64,000 nucleotides of DNA from positions 1,366,501-1,430,500 of the forward strand of contig JAAOOA010000011.1 of NCBI GenBank assembly GCA_012861695.1, in the 5' to 3' direction. The notes beneath the pieces are model-generated. The model did no database searches and was not told the DNA's origin. It saw only the letters and a list, made by a program, of their open reading frames with translations. Made by a program: the position numbers and the translations under genes. Shown here one piece after another: positions 42,845 through 54,234 of the stretch. Source of the stretch: Trematomus loennbergii (taxonomy: Eukaryota; Chordata; Actinopteri; Perciformes; Nototheniidae). The stretch's first letter is position 1. Each line of letters starts with the position of its first letter.

Positions 42845-43826
42845 AGGCCTGTACTACGAAGCCGGATTTTCGCTTAGCGAGATAACTTCAGGGTAAACTC
42901 TGGGTTTCCGGTCCTATGACGCTGGTTCTCTTCTTACCGGGGTAGATCTCCATGGTAACTTATGCTGAACGGCAAACCTGCTCCGGAGCATGTTTCCAGG
43001 CTAAGAGATCAAGTCAGTGAAAGCACCGCCTGCTGACCAATCAGAGCTCCGTGTGCGGAGTTTAAAGCTATCAAGTCATATTACAGGAGAAAGGAAATAC
43101 AGAAAAACTGCCGTTGCAGGAAAGACGGCCGGCAAAAATCAACTGACTGTGTGAACGTGAAAATTAATAGAATATCACCTCCCATGTTCAGAGCAATCTG
43201 ACTATTATAACATCAGCGTTAAGAAAGCTTACTTAAATATCTGCCACAACATAAGTAAACCGGATCAGAGTAACATTACGTACAGTCCGCGGCACTGAGT
43301 GCAGACGTCGATGTGTCCCATTATCATTCATATCACATCATAATGTATCATATATTTCCTTATCTGAGTCAGCTTCTTGAGCCGTATCTGGCCGTGCAAC
43401 ACTCACAGTGTCACATACTGTATGCAGAAGTATTATTTTAAGCAACACATTAAGTTGTATTCCAGCTGTATTCACCTTGCAGGTGCAGCGATGTGGCTTA
43501 TATCCTGGATAAAGTGTTTAAGTCATGGATGTTTAAAGTTTAACTTCTTCATATTTGACTAATATTAAAGTTCACTTTTCATTCAGGAAGTATGACGCTG
43601 CGCTGTCAGTACGCTTGTCCATGTTTGTGATTGGTCAAATGTTGCTAACCCCGCCCCTTTCATGTGAACGCGCACTCCGCCGGACAGAGAAACCCTGGCT
43701 TGAGTTACCGAGTTGATAACCAGCGTCGTAGGACCGCTTAGCGAGAGCGCGTTTGTTTTGGGTTAGGTAAGCCGGGTAACTCAAACATATCCAGGGTCTG
43801 TTGAACTGGATTCGTAGTACAGGCCT
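42845..43826 (+). mobile_element. Harbinger-like MITE copy 1 (AGGCCTGTACTACGAAGC ends)
   Basis: Ends AGGCCTGTACTACGAAGCCG and the complement GTAGTACAGGCCT are inverted repeats. CTG flanks both sides (42842-42844 and 43827-43829), a 3-bp duplication of the CWG type favoured by PIF/Harbinger elements. The interior shares about 450 bp with copy 2 in the opposite direction. No transposase. It lies upstream of the 42377 exon, probably in an intron. Confidence 0.85.
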
Positions 43827-43915
43827 CTGATGCTACACCAGAGAAACGTAATGACGAACAAACTCCCCTCAGCTGTGTTCACAGAGTAAATGCTGAGACA
43901 GAGAGAGAAGTATGC

Positions 43916-43954
43916 TTTGTGGTTATCAAACAAAACATGTTTGATAACCACAAA
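43916..43954. other. Perfect 17-bp hairpin
   Basis: TTTGTGGTTATCAAACA (43916-43932) is followed after five bases by its exact complement (43938-43954). It lies between the two Harbinger-like MITEs. It may be a small foldback element or a structured RNA site; no terminator or snoRNA feature accompanies it. Confidence 0.6.
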
Positions 43955-44180
43955 CGCTCGTTGATCACTCGCCTGCTGGTTAAGAGAGGTGATGATGTGA
44001 GCAGGCAGCTGCGATGATGGTTTAATACAGTAATCAACAACTCTGCAACTAAGAGGGTTTCTTGGACATACTATCATAAATGTATAAATGTGCCAAAATA
44101 TATATTTGTATTTTAAGGATGCGTCTTTATTGCGTTTTTATTCAGTGAGTGGGTGCTAGCGAGCTAACTGACTCTACCAG

Positions 44181-44814
44181 AGGCCTGTACTACGAAGCCA
44201 GTTCAACATACCCTGGATATGTTTGAGTTACCCGGCTTACCTAACCCAAAACAAACGTGCTCTCGCTAAGCGGTCCTACGACGCTGGTTATCAACTCGGT
44301 AACTCAAGCCAGGGTTTCTCTGTCCGGCTGAGTGCGTGTTCACATGAAAGGGGGCGGGGTTAGCAACATTTGAACAATCACAAACATGGACAAGCGTACT
44401 GACAGCGCAGCGTCATACTTCCTGAATGAAAAGAAAACTATAATATTAGACAAATATGAAGAAGTTAAACTTTAAACATCCATGACTTAAACACTTTATC
44501 CAGGATATAAGCCACATCGCTGCACCTGCAAGGTGAATACAGCTGGAATACAACTTAATGTGTTGCTTAAAATAATACTTCTGCATACAGTATGTGACAC
44601 TGTGAGTGTTGCACGGCCAGATACGGCTCAAGAAGCTGACTCAGATAAGGAAATATATGATACATTATGATAGGACACGGCTGGCTTGAGCGATCGAGTT
44701 GATAGCCAGCGTCGTAGGACAGTTTAGCGAGAGCGGGTTTGTTTTTGGATTAAGTCAACCGGATAACTCAAAACATATCCAGGATATGTTGAACTAGATT
44801 CGTAGTACAGGCCC
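44181..44814 (-). mobile_element. Harbinger-like MITE copy 2, inverted relative to copy 1
   Basis: Same ends as copy 1, 634 bp long, flanked by CAG (44178-44180 and 44815-44817), again a CWG 3-bp duplication. The interior on the minus strand encodes the same 60-residue open run as copy 1, confirming opposite orientation. One side is shorter than in copy 1, indicating internal deletion. Confidence 0.85.
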
Positions 44815-44845
44815 CAGGGGGGTATACTACGAATTGATGAATGAA

Positions 44846-45592
44846 CAGCGACGTGCAGTCAGGCAGAGCCTCCCTGTCATACTCCAATGTAACGGAAAAA
44901 CAACTAAAGAAAAACTAAATAGTAATAATAATAAAATGTCTCCACTGATCTGTGTTGTAAGTGTGATTTATGTATGATTCCAATCGCTTTTTATAGTCAA
45001 AATCAGCAAATGTGCCAAGCTCCGCTACGGGAGTGATGAGAAGTGAGGCAGGGACGTGCTCTGCCTCTCGTAAGCCCACAGTAACTTGCTGGAGCACGGG
45101 CACTAATTTAGCGCGGGCACTTATTTTGTGAGCGCGCTCAAGCCAGTTACTGTGGGGTAAGGTGAGGCACAGATGAGCTCTGCCTCACCTCAGAATGCGT
45201 CACCCCACAGAAACTGTCTGGAAAGCGGGCACTAAGCGCATGCCTGTTACCATCTCACTGTAGGTCACCAATGTAATGTTTGTAGATCCCTTTATACATT
45301 TATCCTCGCCATCCATAGTCTCTAAATAACTTATTTCACGTATATATGATATTTAGGCTCGCTGGTCTCATCATACAACGGCAATGAAAAAAGCACCAGG
45401 GAGGCAGCCATAACCTCTGCTGCACTGAAGGGGGCGCACGTGAGCGCACAGGTTCTTGTTGCTACTGTTATTCTACGCAGAGACGGTAGACGCAAACAAC
45501 AAACTAGACTTTTGAAACTAGAGGAAGATAAGGAGGAATCTGACTCAGTGAGTCAGTGCCTCACCAGCCATGAACCTCACCGCACGTCACTG
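44846..45592. mobile_element. hAT-like MITE (CAGCGACGTGCAGT ends)
   Basis: Starts CAGCGACGTGCAGTCAGGCA and ends CACCGCACGTCACTG; the complement of the right end is CAGTGACGTGCGGT. Flanking octamers TGAATGAA and GAAATGAA agree at six of eight positions. Inside are repeated phrases such as GCCTCACCTCAGAATGCGTC and GAGCGCGCTC. No coding frame. Confidence 0.65.
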
Positions 45593-46054
45593 GAAATGAA
45601 GTAATTAGTAATGGTAACTAGTTCCTGGTTTTCAGTAACTAGCACAACACTGACCATCACCGCACATGTGTGTCTCCTCACAAATGCATTGTGACTATAC
45701 CTAAAGTTATGAAGAGCTTTCAGTCACTTCGTTTGGGTACACCTTTTGAGTTGATTTCTGACAGAAAGAGAAATGTTTGTAGAATAAAAGCATGAATGAC
45801 TGGTGTTTTAGTTTATGTATTGTGCTCCGAGCAGCAGGAACGAGGTCAGCAGGAATGTGCTTAAAAAGATTTTCTTCAGTGTAGCCAACACAGAGGTTCA
45901 CCTGTGTGTGTTTCTTCATGTTGGAGTGGAGAGCAGAGGAACAGGGAGTGTGTTGTGTCTCGCCCTGAGCTGTGTCTGACAGACTGCATTATTCATTTTG
46001 GATCAAGCTTCTATTTACAGTGTGGCTGGACGACACAGTCAGGAGGGAACAATG

Positions 46055-46201
<147 letters not shown>

Positions 46202-46432
46202 TCAGGAAGATAGTGCAAGGCGCCTGCAGTGTTTGCTGTAGTTTGGTCGGTCAGAACTAATGAGAACATATCTCACATGCCATAACATTATTATTTATTT
46301 TTTGTGCACAGATACAAATTAATTGCACGGATGCACAGATTACAACACACAGGGACTTCTTCCTGCTCAGGACATCATTACTCCACTATATCTTACACAG
46401 AAAATAGTTGTATGCTGTTTTTTCTGTCATTT

Positions 46433-47122
46433 AATGGGAATGCTGATACAGCATTCCAACTATATGTTATGCTACGGACAAAAAGTTTATTATTCCGCCG
46501 ACTTATTTTGGCCCTCTTCCCCTCCCACATTCAACATCGCAGAAACTCCGTTCAAACATCAAAACGTTCAACTCGGTCGGGAATCGCAGGCTATTACTTT
46601 TCTCATTCATAACTTTCATAATTCCAGAGATACATCCCATAATTCATCACATTTTTAACCATTGAAGTCAATGGAGACATTCTTCAGGACTTCAACAAAT
46701 CTTCATGCGACTTCAACTGCTAACTGTTCATTCATACTTTCACTCAGAAACCTCATTCCAACTCTAAAATGTTACACATCTTTCTGACATTATTCGTGTA
46801 ATACAACTTTTAAATCTGATTCTTACTTTCAGAGATATTAAACATTGTTCAGACCTTGTTAAAGAGGTTTTCTTCAGATTTTAACATTAACTAGAGTGCG
46901 TGATGTCACAGCTAGAGTGGAGCAAATCTTGAAATTTGCCTTCATATATTTTTTAAAAACTGCCATAATTCCCAAACCCTACATTCCTGAGACCTAATTT
47001 TTCATGAAAAACGTAGGAAAACATCTCGTAGCTTGAAAAATGACAAATAATTAAGCAATAATAATTAAACAAAATGCCTCTTGAGGGCATGAAGTGACAA
47101 AAACGTTCAACATGTCTCCATT
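46433..47122 (+). repeat. Family A repeat, fifth copy
   Basis: Begins TTTAATGGGAATGCTGATAC, followed by the CAACTATATGTTATGCTACG block and GGAAAACATCTCGTAGCTTG. It ends at GTCTCCATTAA (47124), where a piggyBac fragment is joined at a TTAA. Confidence 0.8.
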
Positions 47123-47260
47123 AACCTGTTAAGCACCAAGCCTGTTTTTCATGTTTCAGGCTCGAAAATGACATGCCCAAAACAAATGACTACAACTTCA
47201 CTTCTAAAAGGGTTAAATTAATAATCTTTTTTCTCAAAGTAATGGGTGAGATTAACCTGA
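47121..47260 (+). mobile_element. Truncated piggyBac end
   Basis: TTAACCTGTTAAGCACCAAG, then CCTGTTTTTCATGTTTCAGG, CTCGAAAATGACATGCCC and TTCTAAAAGGGTTAAATTAA match the left end of the elements at 16657 and 48299. It breaks off after about 140 bp. The TTAA at its start coincides with the border of the family A copy, which suggests insertion in that repeat. Confidence 0.75.
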
Positions 47261-47683
47261 GCAATAACAGTTCATGGCGTACGGCTAAAAAAAGTTGTAA
47301 CAAGCAGTAGCGCTGAGCAACGTGACTAGAACGTTACCGCACACTTATAAAAAAACATATATATATTTATACAGCCAGGCAACACTAACCAGGCTTAGTG
47401 AGATTCTGTTTATTTGTTTACCCCTTTGACTCGCTGCTATTGATCATTGTGGAGAGCAGGCAGTAGTTTTCCTGTTATCTTGTATTATAGCAGCTATCGG
47501 ATAGAATCAATACATGGGCTGCACAGGTTGCCATGTCCGACTATCACAAGTAGGATCATAATGAAAAAACGCCGTTAAAATATGCCTGTAGAAAACGGCT
47601 TATGCCACAATAGGATAGCAACAAGTAGTCAAGATAGTCAGATTCGCTTGGTTGCTACTCTAACAGCACCCATCTAATACTAT

Positions 47684-48033
47684 GGGATTAGTTTTGTTTC
47701 ATAAAGATAAAGCAACACTTTCTCAGAATAAAGCAAAACTATGAGTTTAAAAGAAAAAAAAACTGAGTCAAGCAAAATAAAATTAAAAAATAAAACTATA
47801 AATTGCAAACAAATCATTTGTGTAATCATGTAAACTATAAGTCTTTTTTCTTTGTTTTAACATATCTTTTTGTTTGCAGTTCTTGTTTCTTCTTTCTCAA
47901 TGATCAGACTTTTGCAGCTCTTCTCGTTTGCGCTCCCTCATTTTTTGTTTTCGATTTTGACACAAACATCCCAGGTGGGCGGGACTTTCAGGGGTGTGTC
48001 CCCATTGGCTACTCAGTTTTTGAGTGACAGCCC
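47684..48033 (+). repeat. Left arm of a 350-bp inverted repeat pair
   Basis: GGATTAGTTTTGTTTCATAA to GTTTTTGAGTGACAGCCC is matched, inverted, at 50760-51110 (GGGCTGTCACTCAAAAACTG to AAAACTAATCC). Shared inner words include GATCAGACTTTTGCAGCTC versus its complement and GGTGGGCGGGACTTTC. The spacer of 2.7 kb holds a piggyBac derivative. Arms differ by small indels, so this is not an assembly mirror. Confidence 0.85.
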
Positions 48034-48294
48034 ACTACACCACAGATCATACAGTGCAACTCATGCAGCAAACACCGGAGTCCACTCGGCCACGTTTGTG
48101 TTGGTGCCTCCTGGGGAGTTTCATGAACATATCGGACTTATCTTATGGATTGCTGTGCATTATACTTGTGTTGTGTAGTTTATACTTTATTCCAACTTTA
48201 AATATTTTAATACCTGAACACACTTCTGCTGTTAAATAATTTCCCAATTTGGGATTGATAAAGTTTCTGTCTGTCTATTTATTTATTTTATAGA
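48034..48294 (+). repeat. Repeat with GATTGATAAAGTTTCTGTCTGTCTAT tail
   Basis: Contains CATATCGGACTTATCTTATGG (as at 6675-6697) and ends TTTGGGATTGATAAAGTTTC followed by TGTCTGTCTATTTATTTATT, a polyadenylation-like and short-repeat tail typical of retroposed fish sequence. It may be a SINE or LINE 3' end. Confidence 0.45.
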
Positions 48295-48298
48295 TTAA

Positions 48299-49472
48299 CC
48301 TCTTAAGCCCTGAGCCTGTTTTTCAGGTCTCAGGCTCGAAAATGACATTCCCAGAACAAATGAGCATATCTTCCCTTCTAAAAGGGTTAAATTAATAATC
48401 TTTTTCTCTCAAAGTAATGATAAACCTGTGAGTTGATGTAGAAAAGTCAGAATCAATATAGATGTTTTTTATTTTAAAGAAAATTCAGATTTTACATAGT
48501 AAAAAACTGTAAATTATAGTGTCCGTCCAAAAATTCTTTTTTACTTATAGTGAAAACTACCCTTGGATGATAGGTTAGTAGACTAAAAGCTTTAGGAATC
48601 CAAAGTACAACATATAATAAGTACCCTGTATCAAGATTGATGCAAAACAAGTGAAATTTGACCTTTTTAGAGAGATTTAGCCAAAAACCCCCACTTCTGG
48701 GGTCATTTGGGTGGATTTGACCTATCTCTGGCCCCCTTGCTCGATTTTGATGAATGAAATCTCTTTATAACCGCTAGAGCCAATGGAATCGAGGGAAAGT
48801 TATATACACACCAAAACGTTAACAAAAAGGAGTGAGAGTGACACGTTACCAAAACCGGAAGCTGCATACACTCTGGTGGCTACCATTAGCAGCTAACTTT
48901 TCCGCTCCGATCTTTACATAAAAAATGGAATTATGGATTATAAATAATTTCTTCAAAGGCACAGGTACATTATCAACCTATGGATCAACAGTTGTAGCCT
49001 TTTTTTTTTCGTTTTAATGCCATTGAACACGTCTTTTGACCTAATTGACAGCTACGGTGAGACGATCTGCCGTAAAAGCTCCGTAAAGGTACGTGTTGTG
49101 ATGTCTGTGTTTGCTTCCCCTGTCGCAAGTTCGGATCGCTCAGTGATGATACTATACCTAAATAATCAGTGGAGTCTCAGCTTTAATCGGCTATATTGTA
49201 TGTGCAGCTACGATAAGTAATAAGGGTATTTTTATCTTGAATTGTGTGCCGCAGTGCGTTCAAATTTTTTCGCTCAGGGGTCATTTAGACGCTTCTTATG
49301 AGACTTGTGTTTTGTTTTGGTAAAAATGGTTCATATCTTCAGTTAGCTGAGATTCTTCCCGTTAATCTGGTGCTACACATTAATAGTTTCATAAATGTTA
49401 AGAAGCCCTGAGACATTATCTCGAAAACAAAACGGTGGGAGGGTCCAATGGGGGACCGCCGTGCTTAAGAGG
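48299..49472 (+). mobile_element. Non-autonomous piggyBac derivative
   Basis: Ends CCTCTTAAGCCCTGAGCCTG and GCCGTGCTTAAGAGG match the 3-kb element at 16657, with TTAA at 48295-48298 and 49473-49476. At 1,174 bp it lacks the transposase. Interior similarity covers both ends (TAATCTTTTTCTCTCAAAGT left; CAGTTAGCTGAGATTCTTCC right), so it arose by internal deletion of the same family. Confidence 0.92.
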
Positions 49473-49476
49473 TTAA

Positions 49477-50090
49477 AAAAACACATCTATGTATTTTCAA
49501 GCTAAAGGTGATACACAATATAAACTGTATACTATTATTTTTTCAAAGACATGTTACATTTCAAAAGCATATATTGCTATGTTTAGGACAAACAATTAAA
49601 GACTGCTTTAATTGAACAAATTCTACAATATAAAAGTGGCAGATTTGCTTTATTAAACAGACCAGACCTAGGCTGCATTCCAACACAATTAGGAACATGC
49701 TCACATCTTACTATGTTGGTCTGAAGAGCTGAAGCATTCATACACAATGGATAAAAACTGTGTTGTCTCATTCTATATCCTGTGAGAAAATGATATACAT
49801 TTAGCATTACAAATTAGACATACTATTCCTAGCCTGAGGAAGATATGAATAATCAACAAGTTTGAATGGAATCTCTAACATTTTCATGTAGAATAAAGAC
49901 AAAAGAGTGATTATACAAATTACATGTATTGACATTTGAACCAGAAGATGAAGTCTCAAAGAATGTTTTAAATAAAAGGACATAAAACAAAAGGTGGATA
50001 ATAATAACATATATTAAATGTATATGTAAAGACATTTGGTCAAATGAAATGACACTGAGCAAGTGATAACAGCAACGCCCAGCGTGGATG
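49477..50090. other. No gene recognised
   Basis: AT-rich sequence between the piggyBac derivative and a short segment resembling 8760-8820. Minus-strand open frames here have low-complexity hydrophobic composition and no domain. Confidence 0.4.
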
Positions 50091-50159
50091 AAGATGGTGC
50101 AGGTCTCTCTTCATGCCCCCCTCCGTGCTGTCCCCTCAGAGGAAGTGGGAACATGGGAT

Positions 50160-50225
50160 AAGACCTCTGGACACCATGCTGTCTCAATGATCCACACTGT
50201 TAATATGAGAGGAAATAAATGTTTT
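50160..50225 (+). repeat. Segment shared with 8750-8822, ending in AATAAA
   Basis: CTCTGGACACCATGCTGTCT, CAATGATCCACACTGT and AATATGAGAGGAAATAAATG match 8752-8821 with few differences, including the AATAAA. It is the 3' end of either a dispersed element or a duplicated transcript. Confidence 0.6.
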
Positions 50226-50757
50226 AGGAAATGAAAAAAATGAAGTTAACAAATAAAACACAGCTCAGGGGCATCATGGACGGTAGGTTTTCCTACAAAG
50301 TTAACTCAGCCTCCATTGATTTTCATATCAAATTAGCGTGTTAATAAAATAAGCTATCATGGCTTATACTTGCATATCTAAACAGAATCATGAAAGCCTG
50401 TTGGTAGAGTCAGGCACACAAGTCCGTTTGAGTGTGTGCGCCGGTGTCTGAACGCTCACTCACTCACTGCTCGCTTTGTAGCTAACTGTCCCTGCTGTTA
50501 GGCTACTAGCTTGCATTGTTATGGATCTAAAGTTAGCAAAAGCTAACTTTCATAACACAGCTTTTCTTTACTTCTCACTTAACTAACACAATAAAGAAAC
50601 AGACCGTATAGTACAGCACAAACAACACAAATGATCAATACTTACATATATTTTCACTTGTAGTATTATAATAATTGAAATGCTGGTTCTTCTGGGGGTG
50701 TTCTATCCACGCTCAGCTACCGCACCGCAGCTGCCTGCACTGTACAATCGCTGGAGG

Positions 50758-51110
50758 ACTGGGCTGTCACTCAAAAACTGAGTAGCCAATGAAAGTCCCG
50801 CCCACCTGGGAGGTTTGTGTCAGAATCTCAAACTAAAAGTGAAGGAGCGCAAAAGAGAAAGCTGCAGCGAGAGCAAAAGTCTGATCATTGAGAAAGAAGA
50901 AACAAGAACTGCAAACAAAAACCTATGTTAAAACAAAGAAAAAAGACTTATAGTTTACATGATTACACAAATGATTTGTTTGCAACTTATAGTTTTATTT
51001 TTGAAATGTATTTTATTTAGCTTGACTCAGTTTCTTTTTTCTTTTAAACTCATAGTTTTGCTTTATTCTGAGAAAGTTTTGCTTTATCTTTATGATACAA
51101 AACTAATCCT
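50758..51110 (-). repeat. Right arm of the 350-bp inverted repeat pair
   Basis: Inverted partner of 47684-48033; see that entry. It is followed by a tandem repeat at 51176. Confidence 0.85.
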
Positions 51111-51175
51111 ATATAATACCAGCTAAACTTTCATAACAGCGTTGTTATGCCAAACAGCGTCAATACTTTACAGCG

Positions 51176-51325
51176 ACCACTGCCGTGAGTTAACGGGAGA
51201 CTAAACTCTGCCGTGAGTAAACGGTAGACTAAACTCTGCCGTGAGTTAACGGTAGACTAAACTCTGCCGTGAGTTAACGGTAGACGAAACTCTGCCGTGA
51301 GTTAACGGTAGAATAAACTCCGGTG
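51176..51325. repeat. Minisatellite, five units of about 28 bp
   Basis: Five to six copies of a unit containing CTGCCGTGAGTTAACGGTAG plus ACTAAACT. Each unit has a GTTAAC palindrome, one changed to GTAAAC. Units are 27-29 bp and over 90% alike by eye. Confidence 0.93.
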
Positions 51326-52027
51326 GTCGAGCAGCACTGCAGCGGTCGATAAATGCCGCTGAACCACATTAATAAACAATTATCCATGGCAATCTGGATT
51401 AAAAGCAACACGGTCATCGACTCAACGCAGTCCCCCATTGTTGTTGTTGTTGTTGTTGTGAGCGGCGTTGGGGAGAAAATCAGCTACGTAAACGGTGATG
51501 TCATGACGCAGCACCAGTTGGGCACTGAGCGGTGGAAACACACCTGGGGCTAAAAAGAAGAACCAGTTCTGAACCAGAAAGGCACGGAGCTAGAACTGGA
51601 ACTGGTTTGGTGGAAAAGGGGTAATAGTTCCAGTCCACACTCCCAACTCGGTCCATTCTGGGACTTGAACTGGCAACCTTCCATTTGCCAAGCCAAATTC
51701 CTTCACACTACTACTGTTGCCCTACCATGAGGTTGAGACGTATATAAAAAATGCAGGAAACTGAACACTAAAGAAAGAATATTGTGATGGCAAGAGTGAA
51801 GCCAAAAGTTCTGACAGGAAGTGAATATAAATAAAGGGCTTGTGACAGAGGGTATTCATCCCGGCCTCTGTTAACTAGCCCACCCTGAGTCCTGTCACAT
51901 CAGTTTGCAAAGAAACACTCTTTATTGGCTCAGACACCAAGACAGCTCCCTGTTTACACACACACACACACTTTCTGCTAACTGGACGGCATTAGCCACG
52001 GACCCCCCATGCATCAGGAACAGGCTC
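51326..52027. other. No gene recognised; (GTT)n run and decayed repeat
   Basis: Contains (GTT)6 at 51439-51458, a self-complementary CCAGTTCT/AGAACTGG cluster at 51563-51600, and a SINE-like phrase (GGGACTTGAACTGGCAACCT, about 51660) that resembles an internal promoter B box. Borders of these pieces cannot be placed. Confidence 0.4.
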
Positions 52028-52035
52028 TGCTAGGG

Positions 52036-53497
52036 CAGGGGTTCCCAAACTTTTCAGCCCGCGACCCCCAAAATAGGTGCTAGTGAATTAATTTAATTTA
52101 ATTTAAGAATATCTCCTCAATGGATCGAGCTTAAAGTGGACCTATCATGCTATATTTGAATAATATATTGTAGGGCCATACCTATATAAAACATGTCTGT
52201 GAAGTTTTTTTTTCAAAATACCAAACAGATCGTGCATTTTAGCCATGCCTCATTTTGCTCTATTTTGCTCTCCTCCAGCCCTGTCTTTGCATGAGCTGCA
52301 GCTGACCACGCCCCCCTGCAAAGGAGGGGGGCGAGGCACGAGCGTCATGTTACCAAAATGTTACCATGCCAAGGCAACCTCTCATTCCCCTGATAGGTGG
52401 AGAGTTGGCCATATAGGCGGAGCTCCTCGTTCCTGACGTCAGAGAATTATTTTCAAATCTGGATCAGTCTGTATCAGATCCGTTGCAGCCCCGTTTTTAG
52501 AGATTTGGGTATGGAGGAAAAGAGAGGGTTGTGTTTTCTGACACTTGGTGAGTTCCCTGACACACCGGGGACACATATTCATGTATACAAACGTACAAAA
52601 GTGCATTTTGCATGATAGGTCCCCTTTAAGTTTGCATGATATAGCCAGCGCAACACCTACCATTTTCAGGCGATTTGTAATCTGTTCTAGAAAAACGATG
52701 TGTTTTTTAGGATTTCAAGAAGCATATAGAACAAACAATGGATGTATTTGATGAACATTTATCCATGCTGAAAGTAGATGTAGATGTGTTAGGATTGAGA
52801 AAGAGATTATTAGGTAATATATCCATCCGATGAAGCATTGCATGAAGTCTGTTGATGATCAGAGGCTGTTGTTGGGGCTGCATAAACGTTTTTTATTTTT
52901 GTTTTGTAGGCAGACCATGCAGGCCTGCGACCATAGTTTTACTGTATTTTGTTTTGAAAATCCACAGCGGAGGTTTGTGTTGTACTATGCGGTATATTTT
53001 GAATATCTCTCAGTAGCCAACGATCTGTGAGTCTGTTGGACATAAACTCCGTAATCAATTTAGTCTACATTTCATAAGAGGTGTAAAACCTGAGAGCATT
53101 TTAAATCGCATTTGAACTAAATGCTTATATAATCTGTAGTTGTATTTGTATTGTTGATTTATTGTGTGAACGAGGCGATGTAGAGAAGGTTATTCATTAT
53201 AATTATTAGGCTGTTATGTACTGTTGGAGTGGTAAGCAGGCCTATTGTTTTGGGATATTTGTGGAGTTAGATGGTCCGTGTGTGTTTTGTTATTGGTTAA
53301 GTGTCCTTGGTATGAAAAAGTTTGAGAAACACTGCGCTAGTGGATTGTCAACGGGGGGAGCCTCGCTGCGGGGAAATTATACAGATGGCTAGTCCGCCCC
53401 TGAAAAATGTCTATGCACACGTTATATATATATATTAATAATAATATATAATAAAACCCCACTCGGGGTCTCGCGACCCCCACTTTGGGTACCCCTG
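52036..53497. mobile_element. hAT element with perfect 8-bp target duplication
   Basis: Starts CAGGGGTTCCCAAACTTTTC and ends GACCCCCACTTTGGGTACCCCTG; GACCCCC blocks at both sides and CAGGGGT(T/A)CCCAAA ends are inverted repeats. TGCTAGGG flanks both ends (52028-52035 and 53498-53505) without mismatch. It is 1,462 bp, encodes no recognisable transposase and contains a MITE at 52131-52629. Non-autonomous. Confidence 0.92.
52131..52629. mobile_element. TTAA-flanked MITE (AAGTGGACCTATCATGC ends) nested in the hAT element
   Basis: TTAAAGTGGACCTATCATGC at the left and GCATGATAGGTCCCCTTTAA at the right are inverted repeats of about 17 bp plus TTAA, so the target was probably TTAA (piggyBac or Kolobok type). 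The interior has CCACGCCCCCCTGCAAAGGA. A truncated relative is at 15795. Confidence 0.8.
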
Positions 53498-53505
53498 TGC
53501 TAGGG

Positions 53506-54230
53506 GACAAAGGGTCCTGCAGGCACTGTGGGTCTCCAGCAGTGAGCCAACAGAGCTGAGATCTGCTTCATTAGTATTTGAGACAGCAACAATGATGTAG
53601 GAGCTCTTCCTAAAGCACATATGGTTTTGACTAATGAATACGATATAAAAAGGTGAAGACATTTACAAAATACACACACAGACATTTATTGTGGAGAAAA
53701 TAATCAAATATGAACATACGGCTAGAACTGCTTTATTCTCCAAAATAGTATTCACTATTCTTTAATGACTAAAGTAGAATTGTACAACTATTCTTCCCTG
53801 CTCATTTTATTTACATTTCTTTCGCAATCCCTTTTCCTGCTTCCAACTCAATCAGCTGACTGAGGCTATTTCAACCCAGTCTCACAAAAGAATGTGAAAT
53901 AGCTACGTTGGTCCACAGGGCAAGACGTAGTATATTCACAAATAACCCTCTCAAAACGTGACATGGATACAATATTGTGAATGACCGGTGTCCATGTCAC
54001 GTGATCGAAAACGTTACCAGCGTGAGAAAAAAAAAAACATGGCGGCCACCCGATTTATTTTTAGTCGAAAATCCTAAATTGTAGGATAGATGCCATTATA
54101 ATGCTTTTTGATTACATTTCTAGCGAGAGTGTATATTGTACTTTTAGAATCTACGTCCAGTGGATGTGTAGGATCTATAGTTTGATAGATAATACGAAGA
54201 TTATTTGAGGTCTCACCAGGAGAACGTGAA
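53506..54230. other. No gene recognised; repeat with CCCAGTCTCAC start
   Basis: The segment from about 53876 (AACCCAGTCTCACAAAAGAA) shares its opening with 62347 (CAACCCAGTCTCACGGCATT), a frequent teleost repeat, and has a CATGTCACGTGATCG stretch. Further right, to 54230, AT-rich unique sequence. Confidence 0.4.
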
Positions 54231-54234
54231 TATC

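Noticed and set aside
43377..44631. 60-residue open frame found twice (possible gene pair)
   Set aside because: It lies within two inverted copies of the same MITE; the identity reflects the element, not a gene.
51176..51325. CRISPR array
   Set aside because: Tandem 28-bp units without spacers in a fish-type genome.
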